Shown here one piece after another: positions 25,950-33,891 of a stretch of 64,000 nt of DNA (position 1 is its first letter; each line of letters opens with the position of its first letter). The notes beneath the pieces are model-generated. The model made no database searches. It had not been told where the DNA came from and saw only the letters and a list, made by a program, of their open reading frames with translations. Source of the DNA: Niabella drilacis (GTDB lineage Bacteria; Bacteroidota; Bacteroidia; Chitinophagales; Chitinophagaceae); assembly GCF_900101395.1 (NCBI RefSeq), contig NZ_FMZO01000003.1, positions 310,001-374,000 of the forward strand. Direction: 5' to 3'. Both the position numbers and the translations under genes were made by a program.

Positions 25950-25957
25950 CAAAAGTA
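25950..25957 (-). promoter_or_regulatory. -7 promoter box of the dar operon
   Basis: Minus-strand TACTTTTG, a perfect match, 12 nt from the ATG at 25937. No TTTG at the -33 position. Confidence 0.5.
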
Positions 25958-26389
25958 ACGGATTATTTGAGAGTATCGGTACCCTTTTACTGTGATTTCG
26001 CCGCTGGTCCCATACTTTCTGTTCCTGTTGTCCATTTAAGGATGAAATTAAGGAAACCGCAGTTGTTTGATATCTTTTTTCAAATTGTTAAAACTCCGGT
26101 GGCCCAGTGCTGGAAAATTGATTTTAAACAAGTTAATACCGGAGATGGAGGTATTTCGATGCCTTGTTCCGGGAAAAAATCCGGACTTTGTTTTGAGAAA
26201 AAGCGCTGTCTTTTTAAATTCTTTAATGAAGTATCCTTCTTCCTGATAAGAAAATCTTAAAATCCGCCGTTTTTTTTAAACTTGTCAAAATATGACCGTT
26301 ATTATTCAAAAATGAATTACTTTTGGTGCCCCATATAAGGTGTATGGGAATGAAAATTTATTATTTAAAGCCTTAAATTTCTATTTAAA
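25958..26389. other. Intergenic region between the dar operon and rpsP
   Basis: About 430 nt between divergent genes. A 97-codon open frame at 25967-26260 has no family resemblance and an atypical composition, so it is not called. The only supported feature is the rpsP -7 box (26318-26325). No RNA gene or hairpin was recognised. Confidence 0.6.
26318..26325 (+). promoter_or_regulatory. -7 promoter box of rpsP
   Basis: TACTTTTG, perfect match to TAnnTTTG, giving a leader of about 60 nt before the ATG at 26390. The -33 position has no TTTG. Confidence 0.55.
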
Positions 26390-26845
26390 ATGGCAGCTAA
26401 GATTAGATTGCAAAGACATGGGTCAAAGAAGAGGCCCTTCTACTTTATCGTAGTGGCAGATGCAAGAAGCCCTCGTGATGGTAAATTCATCCAGAAATTA
26501 GGTACGTACAATCCGTTGACCATTCCTGCTACCATTGAGCTGGATCGTCAAAAAGCATTGGAATGGCTGAATAAAGGAGCTACTCCTACAGACACCGTGC
26601 GTCGTATCTTAAGTTTTAAAGGTGTATTATACCTGAAACACTTATTACGTGGTGTAAAACTGGGACTGTTTGATGAAGCTGCTGCGATGCAGAAATTCAC
26701 CGCCTGGAGTGCAGAGCATGACGAGCAAATTAAAAAACGTACTGCAAAAGCGATTGAGGAAAGAAAAGCTAAACGCAGAGTAGCCAGTGCTGCTCCGCGC
26801 AGAACCGCTGCTCCTGAGGCAAACGCTGAAGGCAACGGCGAATAA
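26390..26845 (+). CDS. rpsP: 30S ribosomal protein S16
   Basis: Structural protein of the small subunit. The conserved core (about 1-85) is complete: [38 protein letters not shown] and [16 protein letters not shown]. At 151 residues it is much longer than the 80-90 of E. coli, with a charged Lys/Arg/Ala-rich C-terminal tail ([16 protein letters not shown]), an extension commonly found in Bacteroidetes. A strong terminator separates it from rimM, so rimM must be reached by read-through or have its own promoter. trmD and rplS, which often follow in other bacteria, are absent here. Confidence 0.97.
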   Translation: MAAKIRLQRHGSKKRPFYFIVVADARSPRDGKFIQKLGTYNPLTIPATIELDRQKALEWLNKGATPTDTVRRILSFKGVLYLKHLLRGVKLGLFDEAAAMQKFTAWSAEHDEQIKKRTAKAIEERKAKRRVASAAPRRTAAPEANAEGNGE

Positions 26846-26865
26846 TAGTAGAAAAAAGATTCTTA

Positions 26866-26898
26866 AAATAAAAAGCGGCCCAGAGCCGCTTTTTATTT
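26866..26898 (+). terminator. Intrinsic terminator between rpsP and rimM
   Basis: The arms AAAATAAAAAGCGGC-like (26866-26879) and GCCGCTTTTTATTT (26885-26898) form a stem of about 14 bp with a 5-nt loop, with T5 inside the 3' arm. Located 20 nt after the rpsP stop codon. Confidence 0.85.
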
Positions 26899-26920
26899 AT
26901 TCCATAACCGGATATCAGCA

Positions 26921-27448
26921 ATGAAACAGGAGGAGTATATCAATATTGGAAAAGTTGCGGGGGTTTACGGTCTGAAGGGCGAAATCGTGCTGCAGCATGC
27001 ACTGGGAAATACAGCATTTGAAGACCTGCGAAAAATATTTATAAAAGACCCGGGTGGAAGCTTTATGCCCTGGTTTGTTGAGAGCGTGCGGGTTAAAAGC
27101 GAAACGGAAGCTTACCTGAAACTTGAAGACATCCAAACACCTGAAGCCGCCTGGCCGTTGCTGCGGAAGGAGATCTGGTTCAGCAGCCCCGATTTTAAGC
27201 GCTATGCCAGCAAAGCGGCACCTATCAGTCTCCTGGGCTACACCGTAAAAGATGGTAAGCAGGTGCTGGGGGTGATACAGGAAGTGATAGAGCAGCCGCA
27301 CCAGGTGCTTTGCCGCCTTACAGTGCGCGGCAGGGAAGTACTGATTCCCCTGCACGCGGAAAGTTTAAAAAAAGTAGACCATCAATATAAGAACATCACT
27401 GTAAAATTACCGGAGGGGTTGCTGGAAGTATACCTGGGAGCCGGATAA
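26921..27448 (+). CDS. rimM: Ribosome maturation factor RimM
   Basis: Assists assembly of the 30S head near S19. The 175-residue protein has the family pattern: N-terminal barrel YINIGKVAGVYGLKGEIVLQ, linker VRVKSETEAYLKLEDIQTPE, and a PRC-barrel-like C-terminal domain with LGYTVKDGKQVLGVIQEV, EVLIPLH and a terminal LPEGLLEVYL. It lies downstream of rpsP, the usual neighbour, but is followed by an unrelated lipoprotein gene 20 nt later instead of trmD. Confidence 0.94.
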   Translation: MKQEEYINIGKVAGVYGLKGEIVLQHALGNTAFEDLRKIFIKDPGGSFMPWFVESVRVKSETEAYLKLEDIQTPEAAWPLLRKEIWFSSPDFKRYASKAAPISLLGYTVKDGKQVLGVIQEVIEQPHQVLCRLTVRGREVLIPLHAESLKKVDHQYKNITVKLPEGLLEVYLGAG

Positions 27449-27468
27449 ATGAATAGGAATAACCAGAT

Positions 27469-29178
27469 ATGAAAACAACCTGTAAGCTTATTGTATGGGC
27501 CCTGCTTTTGGTGTCCTGTAAAAACAAACTGTCTGAAGAACAAAAAGTTTTCCTGGATTTTGCAGCGCTCGAAGACCGGTATTCGGGTACGCAGCTTTAT
27601 AATAACCTCTACCTGTGCGATTATACGATACCCAGGACCGCATTTGATGATAAGACCTTTTCTGTAAAGGAATGCGTTGAAAAATTAAGACAACAGATAA
27701 AGTTTATAAACGACCCGGAAGAGGGGGTGCTTTTCCCGGGATGGACTGAAACCGGGATGCAGGAAATACTTCCTTACCCTTCGGTTTTTTACCTGAACCG
27801 TTTGGGTGATACTGCTGTAGAGGTCAGTGGAAAAATATGGATACCCGAATCGGTTCATGCCTTTTCTTTTGACAGTACAGAAACGGGTAAAACCATTCAT
27901 AAGGACAGTATGAAGATCACTTTGCTACATATGTCTAATAATGTGGCCACGTTACTGGTAGTGGACGAAACGCAGGTGCGGGATTACAACTATACCTATG
28001 ATATGATCGATCAAAGTGCCCGGAAGCCGGAGGAAAAAAAGGCCGACTCTTTAAATCCGGGATATAATTACCTGTTTCCGGGTAGTGGTTACAAGGTTTG
28101 GCTCCAGGGGTATCTGAACCGGTGGCAATCCGGCAGTACTGTTCATTTTGACAACTCCCGGCTTGAGGTAAAAGGGACCAATAAGAACGGGGAACCTTTA
28201 TTAATGACCAGCAAGGAGGAGGACTTCAGGCATTACCTGTGGTACCGGAATCATGATATGCCTTACAGTGAAATGGTAAGTGACTATTTTCTTGTCAGGA
28301 GTGCTTACCGGGAACGGGATAAAAATCCTGATCATTTTTTTAGCCCCATATATATTATGACCATCGCTGTTGCGGGGAAGCTGCAAAAGGTATCCGGGCT
28401 GATCCGTTCTTCAAAAGGTAAAACAGAAGCAATGGTATTGGGCCGGTTTCCGGTGCTGCCTGCCGGAGCGGGCAACGACTTTAAACTGCTGCAGGCGCCA
28501 CCCGGGAAAATACCGGAGGTTAACACACAGAACGTATTGGATCATATCCGTGCCGGATCTTTTGAAGTGCGCAACAGGGATCGCTCTGAAAATGTATGTA
28601 TTTATGTTTCCGTACGGGTTACGCAAAACCTGCTGGAGCAAAATAGTTTTTCACCATTCCGGAAAGCTATTTTTTATCCTTATATCCGGGGGGTATTGGG
28701 GGTTACCGCAAAAGGGGATACGATCGAAATAAAAGATACAGAAAATATCCGGGAACTGCTTGCTCCGGAATTATCCTCGTGGTATAATGAAAACATAGCG
28801 GCTGTAACAATACCCAAACCGGGTGTGGAAATTAAGACCTATATCTGTGTAGCCGATTTTTCATTGCTGCCTGCAGAAACCGTTACCTACAGCGCCGCCG
28901 CAATTCCGGCCGGGTTTAGCATCAGCAATGACCGCAAACTACTGACTGTTCCCAACAATGACAATTACCCCTTCAAAATAAACCTGTATAACGGTAATAA
29001 ACAGGTACAGGATGTTTATATTAAGGAGGCATCGGACAGTTCCGGGAACGCCCTGGTATATAAAACGGAAACTCCTGTGGACAAAATCGAGTTGATCCGT
29101 TTTAATGGCGAACGTAAAAATCTTCCGGTGAACATATCCGTCACGCCTTCAAAACAAAACACCCGGCAAGGGTTCTGA
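27469..29178 (+). CDS. Large lipoprotein of unknown function
   Basis: A 569-residue lipoprotein: the signal MKTTCKLIVWALLLVSCKNK has the lipidated Cys at 17. The mature protein is predominantly beta with segments such as SVFYLNRLGDTAVEVSGKIW, YLFPGSGYKVWLQGYLNRWQ and FFSPIYIMTIAVAGKLQKVS. The C-terminal 150 residues look like one or two Ig-like folds (AAVTIPKPGVEIKTYICVAD). I recognise no enzyme motif and cannot name a family. It starts 20 nt after rimM and may be co-transcribed with it, which would be a neighbourhood accident rather than a functional link. It is convergent with the SGNH hydrolase gene, 15 nt away, with no clear terminator between. Confidence 0.7.
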   Translation: MKTTCKLIVWALLLVSCKNKLSEEQKVFLDFAALEDRYSGTQLYNNLYLCDYTIPRTAFDDKTFSVKECVEKLRQQIKFINDPEEGVLFPGWTETGMQEILPYPSVFYLNRLGDTAVEVSGKIWIPESVHAFSFDSTETGKTIHKDSMKITLLHMSNNVATLLVVDETQVRDYNYTYDMIDQSARKPEEKKADSLNPGYNYLFPGSGYKVWLQGYLNRWQSGSTVHFDNSRLEVKGTNKNGEPLLMTSKEEDFRHYLWYRNHDMPYSEMVSDYFLVRSAYRERDKNPDHFFSPIYIMTIAVAGKLQKVSGLIRSSKGKTEAMVLGRFPVLPAGAGNDFKLLQAPPGKIPEVNTQNVLDHIRAGSFEVRNRDRSENVCIYVSVRVTQNLLEQNSFSPFRKAIFYPYIRGVLGVTAKGDTIEIKDTENIRELLAPELSSWYNENIAAVTIPKPGVEIKTYICVADFSLLPAETVTYSAAAIPAGFSISNDRKLLTVPNNDNYPFKINLYNGNKQVQDVYIKEASDSSGNALVYKTETPVDKIELIRFNGERKNLPVNISVTPSKQNTRQGF

Positions 29179-29193
29179 TCACAGGATTTTATC

Positions 29194-30933
29194 CTATTTA
29201 GCGGGCGCAATATCCGGAGCCAGTTTTGAATACCCTGTTTCATTGGGATGGAGACCATCTGTGAATAAGGATTCATCAATTTTCCCGGAGGCGAGCAGCA
29301 GCTTTTTTCCCGGGTCTGTAAAAAGGAATGCTCCCTGCCTGGCAACGGCATATAATTGTTTGTTGAGCAATGCAACCCTTGTTTCCAGGCCCCTTCTGGG
29401 GAAAATGCCTGCAAGCTTTATCCGGGCCTGCGGCTGCCGTTGCCGGATCTGCTGCAGCAAAAAGGCAATCCCCTTTACGATCGCTTCATCAGTATTGCCT
29501 CCGATATTGTTGGTGCCGATCATGACCACGATATTCTTTGCGGCAAATCCATCCAGCTCCCCGTGGTAAATCCGCCACAGTACATTTTCAATACGGTCCC
29601 ACCCAAATCCCATGTTCCGGAAATTGCCCAGGTACTGGTTCCAGCTTTTTCCGCCTCTTGCTATATGCGCTTTGGGCTCACCGGCCCAGTAATGGGTAAT
29701 GGAATTGCCGATAATGATATTCACCGGGGGCTGCTCCCGGTTGAGCCGGAGCTCCTGCGCATGCCGTTTTTTCCATTCGTATCCGCCTGCCTCGCGGCGC
29801 TGGCTTATGGGCTGTGTAGTGGTGGCGGAGCCTATTGGCATTTTCAACACAGGCCGCAATGCCTTTTCATAAGCATCGGCATAGGCCTGCATGCCAAGAT
29901 CGTTGGGATGTACATAATCCACCGTACCATCCTCCGGAAACCGGATGGAGTCACGGGTAAGATAGTACAGTTCTTTAATGCCCTGTTTTTTAAGCGCATT
30001 GTAGGCTTTCCACTGGGTCTCGTTCAAACGTTTCCAGATGACGGCTCTTGTGGAATCGGTCTGGTCGTTATAATATCCGATATGGTCGGTAAGCAGGATC
30101 GGCTCCCGGTGCTTTTTCCGGATGGCAGTGACCCCATATACCACCCGGTTATATACTTCTTCCTGCGAAAGTGCCCCCATATTGGGAAGACAGTCAAATA
30201 CGTAGGCGGCGGCATCCTCTTCATTGATCAGGTCCACCATTTCTTTTTCAAACGGACCGTTGCCCGAGAAGGCAAGGTTGATGACCGGGTAATCAAGCTT
30301 CCTCGATAAAATATTGGTCCAGCCCATCGCCGGCCGGGATGCGCAACCACCCTGGGCAATAGATGTGCCGTAAACGATGACCGGTTTTTCCTTCAGCACC
30401 GGAATAAATTCAAAATAAGCCTCCTCCGGAACCCCGATCTCCAGCCACGTTACACTGTTGTAAAGCGGCAGGTATAGCCGGTATTCAAACCCCTTTTTGT
30501 GATAGCGGCTGGGAAAGAGATTTTTATAGTTGTAAAGAATGGTATCGGCAAATACGTAGGTACCCGAAGCCCGCTTCCATTTTCCTTCTTCATCAATAGC
30601 GTACAGATCCACGCCGGATACGCCCGTGGCCGGCATATGGTTCATAGCAAAAGAGCCGTTTACATGGTACCGTATCGTTATTTCGGGTGCGTTGGAATAG
30701 AAATGGATGCTGAGGCCTGCCGCATTTTGCGAAAGGTTCCATACGGCGCTGCGTACCTGTTTTTCTGCTCTTCCCGGTAAACGGGTAAATGTCCGTCCTG
30801 TTTCCCCGGTCCATCCCTGGTTTTGAATTACGGGGTCTGGTTCTGTTAATGGGTTATACCATTTTGTTTGGGCAAGCGTTGCAGCGTAAAATAGTAAAGC
30901 AAGAACACATGTCGTTAATAAGCGCGCAATCAT
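29194..30933 (-). CDS. Secreted hydrolase with two tandem SGNH/GDSL domains
   Basis: Exported esterase-type protein of about 579 residues. The ATG at 30933 begins the signal peptide MIARLLTTCVLALLFYAATL-AQ; an in-frame start at 30993 would add 20 residues ahead of it. Order: an N-terminal beta domain (about 20-160), first SGNH domain with VIVYGTSIAQGG, NLAFSGNGPFEK and a C-terminal VDYVHPNDLG, then a second SGNH domain (about 385-575) with NIIIGNSITHYW, VVMIGTNNIGGN and FTDGLHPNETGY. Both domains keep the catalytic Ser and the Asp-x-x-His or His-Pro block. In the first domain the Ser lies in GTS instead of GDS. Such enzymes deacylate glycans. The substrate is unknown. Confidence 0.87.
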   Translation of the reverse strand: MIARLLTTCVLALLFYAATLAQTKWYNPLTEPDPVIQNQGWTGETGRTFTRLPGRAEKQVRSAVWNLSQNAAGLSIHFYSNAPEITIRYHVNGSFAMNHMPATGVSGVDLYAIDEEGKWKRASGTYVFADTILYNYKNLFPSRYHKKGFEYRLYLPLYNSVTWLEIGVPEEAYFEFIPVLKEKPVIVYGTSIAQGGCASRPAMGWTNILSRKLDYPVINLAFSGNGPFEKEMVDLINEEDAAAYVFDCLPNMGALSQEEVYNRVVYGVTAIRKKHREPILLTDHIGYYNDQTDSTRAVIWKRLNETQWKAYNALKKQGIKELYYLTRDSIRFPEDGTVDYVHPNDLGMQAYADAYEKALRPVLKMPIGSATTTQPISQRREAGGYEWKKRHAQELRLNREQPPVNIIIGNSITHYWAGEPKAHIARGGKSWNQYLGNFRNMGFGWDRIENVLWRIYHGELDGFAAKNIVVMIGTNNIGGNTDEAIVKGIAFLLQQIRQRQPQARIKLAGIFPRRGLETRVALLNKQLYAVARQGAFLFTDPGKKLLLASGKIDESLFTDGLHPNETGYSKLAPDIAPAK

Positions 30934-31252
30934 TTGTTGAGTTTTTAAATTAGCCCCGGAGGATATCTGAAAAGCATTTATCGTTATGGGCAATCATCCG
31001 GCATCTAAAATAATGCATTATGAGCAAACGCATTGAAATTGCGGCAGGCTGGTTGCTATAATTGATACATAAAAAGGCTGTTGTTTCCGGCCCCCCGGAT
31101 AATTTCATTTCGTTACCCGTTGTTTCCTGCACATTGTTGACTTCATCGGCCGGGCTGCAGGAAAAAGTCTTTACGGCGCAGATCCGGCGGGGAAAACTAA
31201 AAGATGGCGTATCTTGTTACAGGTTTTTCACCCCCGGTCTAAAATAAACACT

Positions 31253-31720
31253 ATGAAAAGAACAGAATTGATCGCACAGCATTTGATCGAAGTACATGAG
31301 GGAAATAACTGGACCAGTGTAGCCATTGCCGATACCATCAGTGATATTGGCTGGAGTGAGGCATTTGCCCCTGTGCCCTTTTCGCCCAATACCATTGCAC
31401 TGCTGCTGGGTCATATTGCTTACTGGAACAGGATCGTGGCAGAGCGGGGAAGGGGAATCACTCCGGTGATTGCGGGGCATAACGGGTTTGAAGTTCCGGA
31501 AGCGGGCACCGGATCCTGGGAAAAATTAAAAGAAGTATTGTTCCGGTCTGCCCGGGAGCTGGCGGAAGTGATCCGGCAATTTGATGAAGCAAAACTGGAG
31601 ATGCCTGTATTACCGGAACATTCCAGTGCCTACAAAAATTTTCAGGGGCAGGTAGAGCATGCGCATTACCACCTTGGGCAGATCGTAATGATCAAAAAAT
31701 ACCTCCGGTCCGCGGGGTAA
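31253..31720 (+). CDS. DinB-family four-helix protein
   Basis: A 155-residue helical-bundle protein of the DinB/DfsB superfamily, not the DNA polymerase. The ATG at 31253 gives MKRTELIAQHLIEVHEGNNW, the normal opening; 13 upstream in-frame codons are ignored. The metal-binding histidines can be placed at GHIAYW (about 45) and in HAHYHLGQIVMI (about 138-142). Some family members are bacillithiol or other thiol-dependent transferases, others are uncharacterised damage-inducible proteins. It is followed 46 nt later by the gene for DNA polymerase IV, which has its own -7 box. Confidence 0.8.
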   Translation: MKRTELIAQHLIEVHEGNNWTSVAIADTISDIGWSEAFAPVPFSPNTIALLLGHIAYWNRIVAERGRGITPVIAGHNGFEVPEAGTGSWEKLKEVLFRSARELAEVIRQFDEAKLEMPVLPEHSSAYKNFQGQVEHAHYHLGQIVMIKKYLRSAG

Positions 31721-31753
31721 AGATCCCGGTGGCCGCTATTGCTACCAGCGGCT

Positions 31754-31761
31754 TAACTTTG
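31754..31761 (+). promoter_or_regulatory. -7 promoter box of dinB
   Basis: TAACTTTG matches the consensus and ends 5 nt before the GTG at 31767, so the mRNA would begin at the start codon. There is no TTTG at the proper -33 distance. Confidence 0.5.
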
Positions 31762-31766
31762 ATGAA

Positions 31767-32939
31767 GTGACGGACCCGAAACCTTATATTGTTCATTTTG
31801 ACCTGGACTCTTTTTTTGTGGCGGTAGAGATCCTGATGGATCCTTCGTTAAAAGGTAAGCCGGTGATCGTGGGCGGTTCAGCCAGCCGGGGCGTGGTATC
31901 CACCTGCAGTTATGAGGCCCGCAAATACGGGGTACATTCTGCAATGCCTATGCAGCGGGCCATGCGCCTTTGTCCCCATGCCGTAGTGCTGAGAGGCAAT
32001 CATGAAAAATATGGATACTACTCAAAAGTGGTAACAGAGATCATTGCCGCTAAGGTGCCGCTGTATCAGAAAGCGTCGATCGACGAATTTTACTGTGATC
32101 TTACCGGCATGGACCGGTTCTTTGGAGTAAGCCAGTATACACGGCAGCTGCGGGAGTATATTATTAAAGAAACGAACCTGCCTATTTCCTGCGGATTGTC
32201 ATCGGCAAAATTTATCAGCAAAATGGCCACCAATGAGGCCAAGCCCAATGGGTTCCTGGAAATTCCTCATGGAAGAGAAAAGGAATTCCTTTGGCCATTG
32301 GGGGTTGAGAAGATCAATGGGGTGGGCAAACAAACAGAGCAGCGGCTGCGGAAAATGGGGCTGCATACGATCAAAGATATCGCCCTTACGCCCCGGGACC
32401 TGCTCATTGGCCGGCTGGGAAAATGGGGGGAGGAGCTGTGGCAGAAATCCCAGGGCATCGGAAGCCGGGAAGTGGAAGGCCGCTGGGATCAGAAAAGCAT
32501 GAGCCATGAGACCACTTTTCATGAAAACCAGACCGACGTGGAGTTCCTGTATAAAAAATTAATAGCGCTTACGGAGCGTAATGCATACGACCTGCGGCAG
32601 GACCATAAATTAACCGGCTGTATAACCGTAAAGATCCGCTACAGCGATTTTGAAACCACCAGCAGGCAGGAATCCATTGCTTATACAGCCCTGGATGATG
32701 AACTGATCGGGAAAGCAAAAGCTATTTTTAACAGGTTTTATCAAAGCGGACGCCCGGTGCGGCTGATAGGGGTGCGTTTTAGCCAGCTTGCGGATGACGG
32801 TATGCAGATGAACCTCTTTAACCGGCAGGACGATAAGCTGAACCTTTATAAGGCTGTGGATGCCATTAAGAACCGTTTTGGGAAGGATGCTGTATCCAGG
32901 GCCGTTACCAGCAAACCGCAGGCAAAGAATAAAAAATGA
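31767..32939 (+). CDS. dinB: DNA polymerase IV (Y family)
   Basis: Translesion polymerase. The 390-residue protein shows all Y-family blocks: IVHFDLDSFFVAVE (metal Asp), VSTCSYEARKYGVHSAMPM, SIDEFYCDLTG (catalytic Asp-Glu), GLSSAKFISKMATNEAKPNG, INGVGKQTEQRLRKMG (HhH) and the little-finger domain. Near the C-terminus QMNLF is a sliding-clamp binding motif. The start is GTG at 31767 because an ATG at 31762 is out of frame and stops at once. A -7 box ends 5 nt upstream, indicating leaderless expression. No LexA-like site was recognised. Confidence 0.96.
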   Translation: MTDPKPYIVHFDLDSFFVAVEILMDPSLKGKPVIVGGSASRGVVSTCSYEARKYGVHSAMPMQRAMRLCPHAVVLRGNHEKYGYYSKVVTEIIAAKVPLYQKASIDEFYCDLTGMDRFFGVSQYTRQLREYIIKETNLPISCGLSSAKFISKMATNEAKPNGFLEIPHGREKEFLWPLGVEKINGVGKQTEQRLRKMGLHTIKDIALTPRDLLIGRLGKWGEELWQKSQGIGSREVEGRWDQKSMSHETTFHENQTDVEFLYKKLIALTERNAYDLRQDHKLTGCITVKIRYSDFETTSRQESIAYTALDDELIGKAKAIFNRFYQSGRPVRLIGVRFSQLADDGMQMNLFNRQDDKLNLYKAVDAIKNRFGKDAVSRAVTSKPQAKNKK

Positions 32940-32955
32940 TTTTCTTGCTCTGATC

Positions 32956-32987
32956 TTTCTCCTTTTAACAGCTTTACCCTATATTTG
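32956..32987 (+). promoter_or_regulatory. Promoter of the SRP RNA gene
   Basis: TTTC (32956-32959), a 20-nt spacer and TATATTTG (32980-32987), a perfect -7 box. The RNA 5' end inferred from its terminal stem (32993) lies 5 nt after the box, which calibrates the box-to-start distance for this genome. Confidence 0.75.
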
Positions 32988-32991
32988 CGCC

Positions 32992-33090
32992 CGGCAGGTC
33001 TCATACGGCCAGCTCCTACTGAACCTCCCCAGGGTCGGAAGACAGCAAGGATAGGTGGTTGTAGCGGCGCGATGTGAGTAGCCTGCCTTT
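32992..33090 (+). ncRNA. ffs: Signal recognition particle RNA, small 4.5S-type
   Basis: About 100-nt RNA that binds Ffh in co-translational targeting. The conserved Ffh-binding loop is clear: GGTCGGAAGACAGCAAGG at 33034-33051, preceded by CTGAACCTCCCCA, close to the bacterial GGAAG/AGCA symmetric loop. The ends pair: GGCAGG (32993-32998) with CCTGCC (33082-33087), and T8 (33088-33095) follows at once, so the terminal stem doubles as terminator. There is no Alu domain, so it is the short form. It lies between dinB and the aldolase gene with its own consensus promoter. Confidence 0.92.
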
Positions 33091-33095
33091 TTTTT
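33082..33095 (+). terminator. T8 tract terminating the SRP RNA
   Basis: CCTGCC, the 3' half of the RNA terminal stem, is followed immediately by eight T (33088-33095). Confidence 0.75.
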
Positions 33096-33213
33096 CTCCC
33101 TCTAATTTTCCTAATTTTACCACTGGTGTTCCGATCTGATTTCAATCTGCACATTGAAATCGATGATCTTTCAGATAAAAATGTATTTATTTTTAATATA
33201 AAACCAGTTTGTA

Positions 33214-33867
33214 ATGAAATTTTTTATTGATACTGCCAATCTTGACCAGATCAAAGAAGCCAACGAACTCGGGATCCTGGATGGGGTAACGACCAATCCG
33301 TCCCTGATGGCAAAAGAAGGGATCAAAGGGCATGATGCCATCATGAAACATTATAAGGATATCTGTGAAATGGTAGATGGTGATATTAGCGCCGAAGTCG
33401 TAAGTACCGATTTTAAAGATATTGTAGAGGAAGGCAAAAAACTGGCCGCCATTCACCCGAACATCGTGGTAAAAGTACCCATGATCAAGGATGGTGTAAA
33501 GGCGATCAAGTGGTTTACCGATAATGGTATCAAAACGAACTGCACGCTGGTATTCAATGCCGGGCAGGCCATTTTATGCGCCAAGGCCGGTGCAAAATAT
33601 GTGTCTCCGTTTGTGGGCCGTATCGACGATACCGGCTGGGATGGCGTTCAACTGGTAGAGCAGATCGTTCATATTTATGGTGTTCAGGGCTTTAAAACCC
33701 AGGTATTAGCAGCATCCATGCGCAGCCCCAATCATATCATCCGCTGTGCAGAGGCAGGCGCCCATGTGGTAACCAGTCCGCTGGAATCGATCCTGGGCTT
33801 GCTGAAGCACCCGCTTACCGATGTTGGATTGGCGAAATTTTTAGAAGATGCAAAGAAGCTTCAATAA
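33214..33867 (+). CDS. fsa: Fructose-6-phosphate aldolase / small transaldolase
   Basis: Class I aldolase of the TalC/FSA group, 217 residues, forming a Schiff base with its Lys. Motifs: MKFFIDTANLDQIKEANELG, DGVTTNPSLMAKEG, VVKVPMIKDGVKAIKW (Schiff-base Lys about 87) and SPFVGRIDDTGWDGVQ. Small proteins of this type are either transaldolases of the pentose phosphate pathway or fructose-6-phosphate aldolases and cannot be separated safely from sequence. The next gene, a permease, begins 24 nt later and may share its transcript. Confidence 0.93.
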   Translation: MKFFIDTANLDQIKEANELGILDGVTTNPSLMAKEGIKGHDAIMKHYKDICEMVDGDISAEVVSTDFKDIVEEGKKLAAIHPNIVVKVPMIKDGVKAIKWFTDNGIKTNCTLVFNAGQAILCAKAGAKYVSPFVGRIDDTGWDGVQLVEQIVHIYGVQGFKTQVLAASMRSPNHIIRCAEAGAHVVTSPLESILGLLKHPLTDVGLAKFLEDAKKLQ

Positions 33868-33891
33868 ATTCGCTGAAAATAACAATCACCG

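Noticed and set aside
25967-26260. 97-codon open frame upstream of rpsP
   Set aside because: No recognisable fold, many Cys/Lys/Phe in a random-looking order, and no promoter box; treated as non-coding.
29356-30309. 317-codon plus-strand open frame
   Set aside because: Antisense to the double SGNH hydrolase; no domain or signal peptide of its own.
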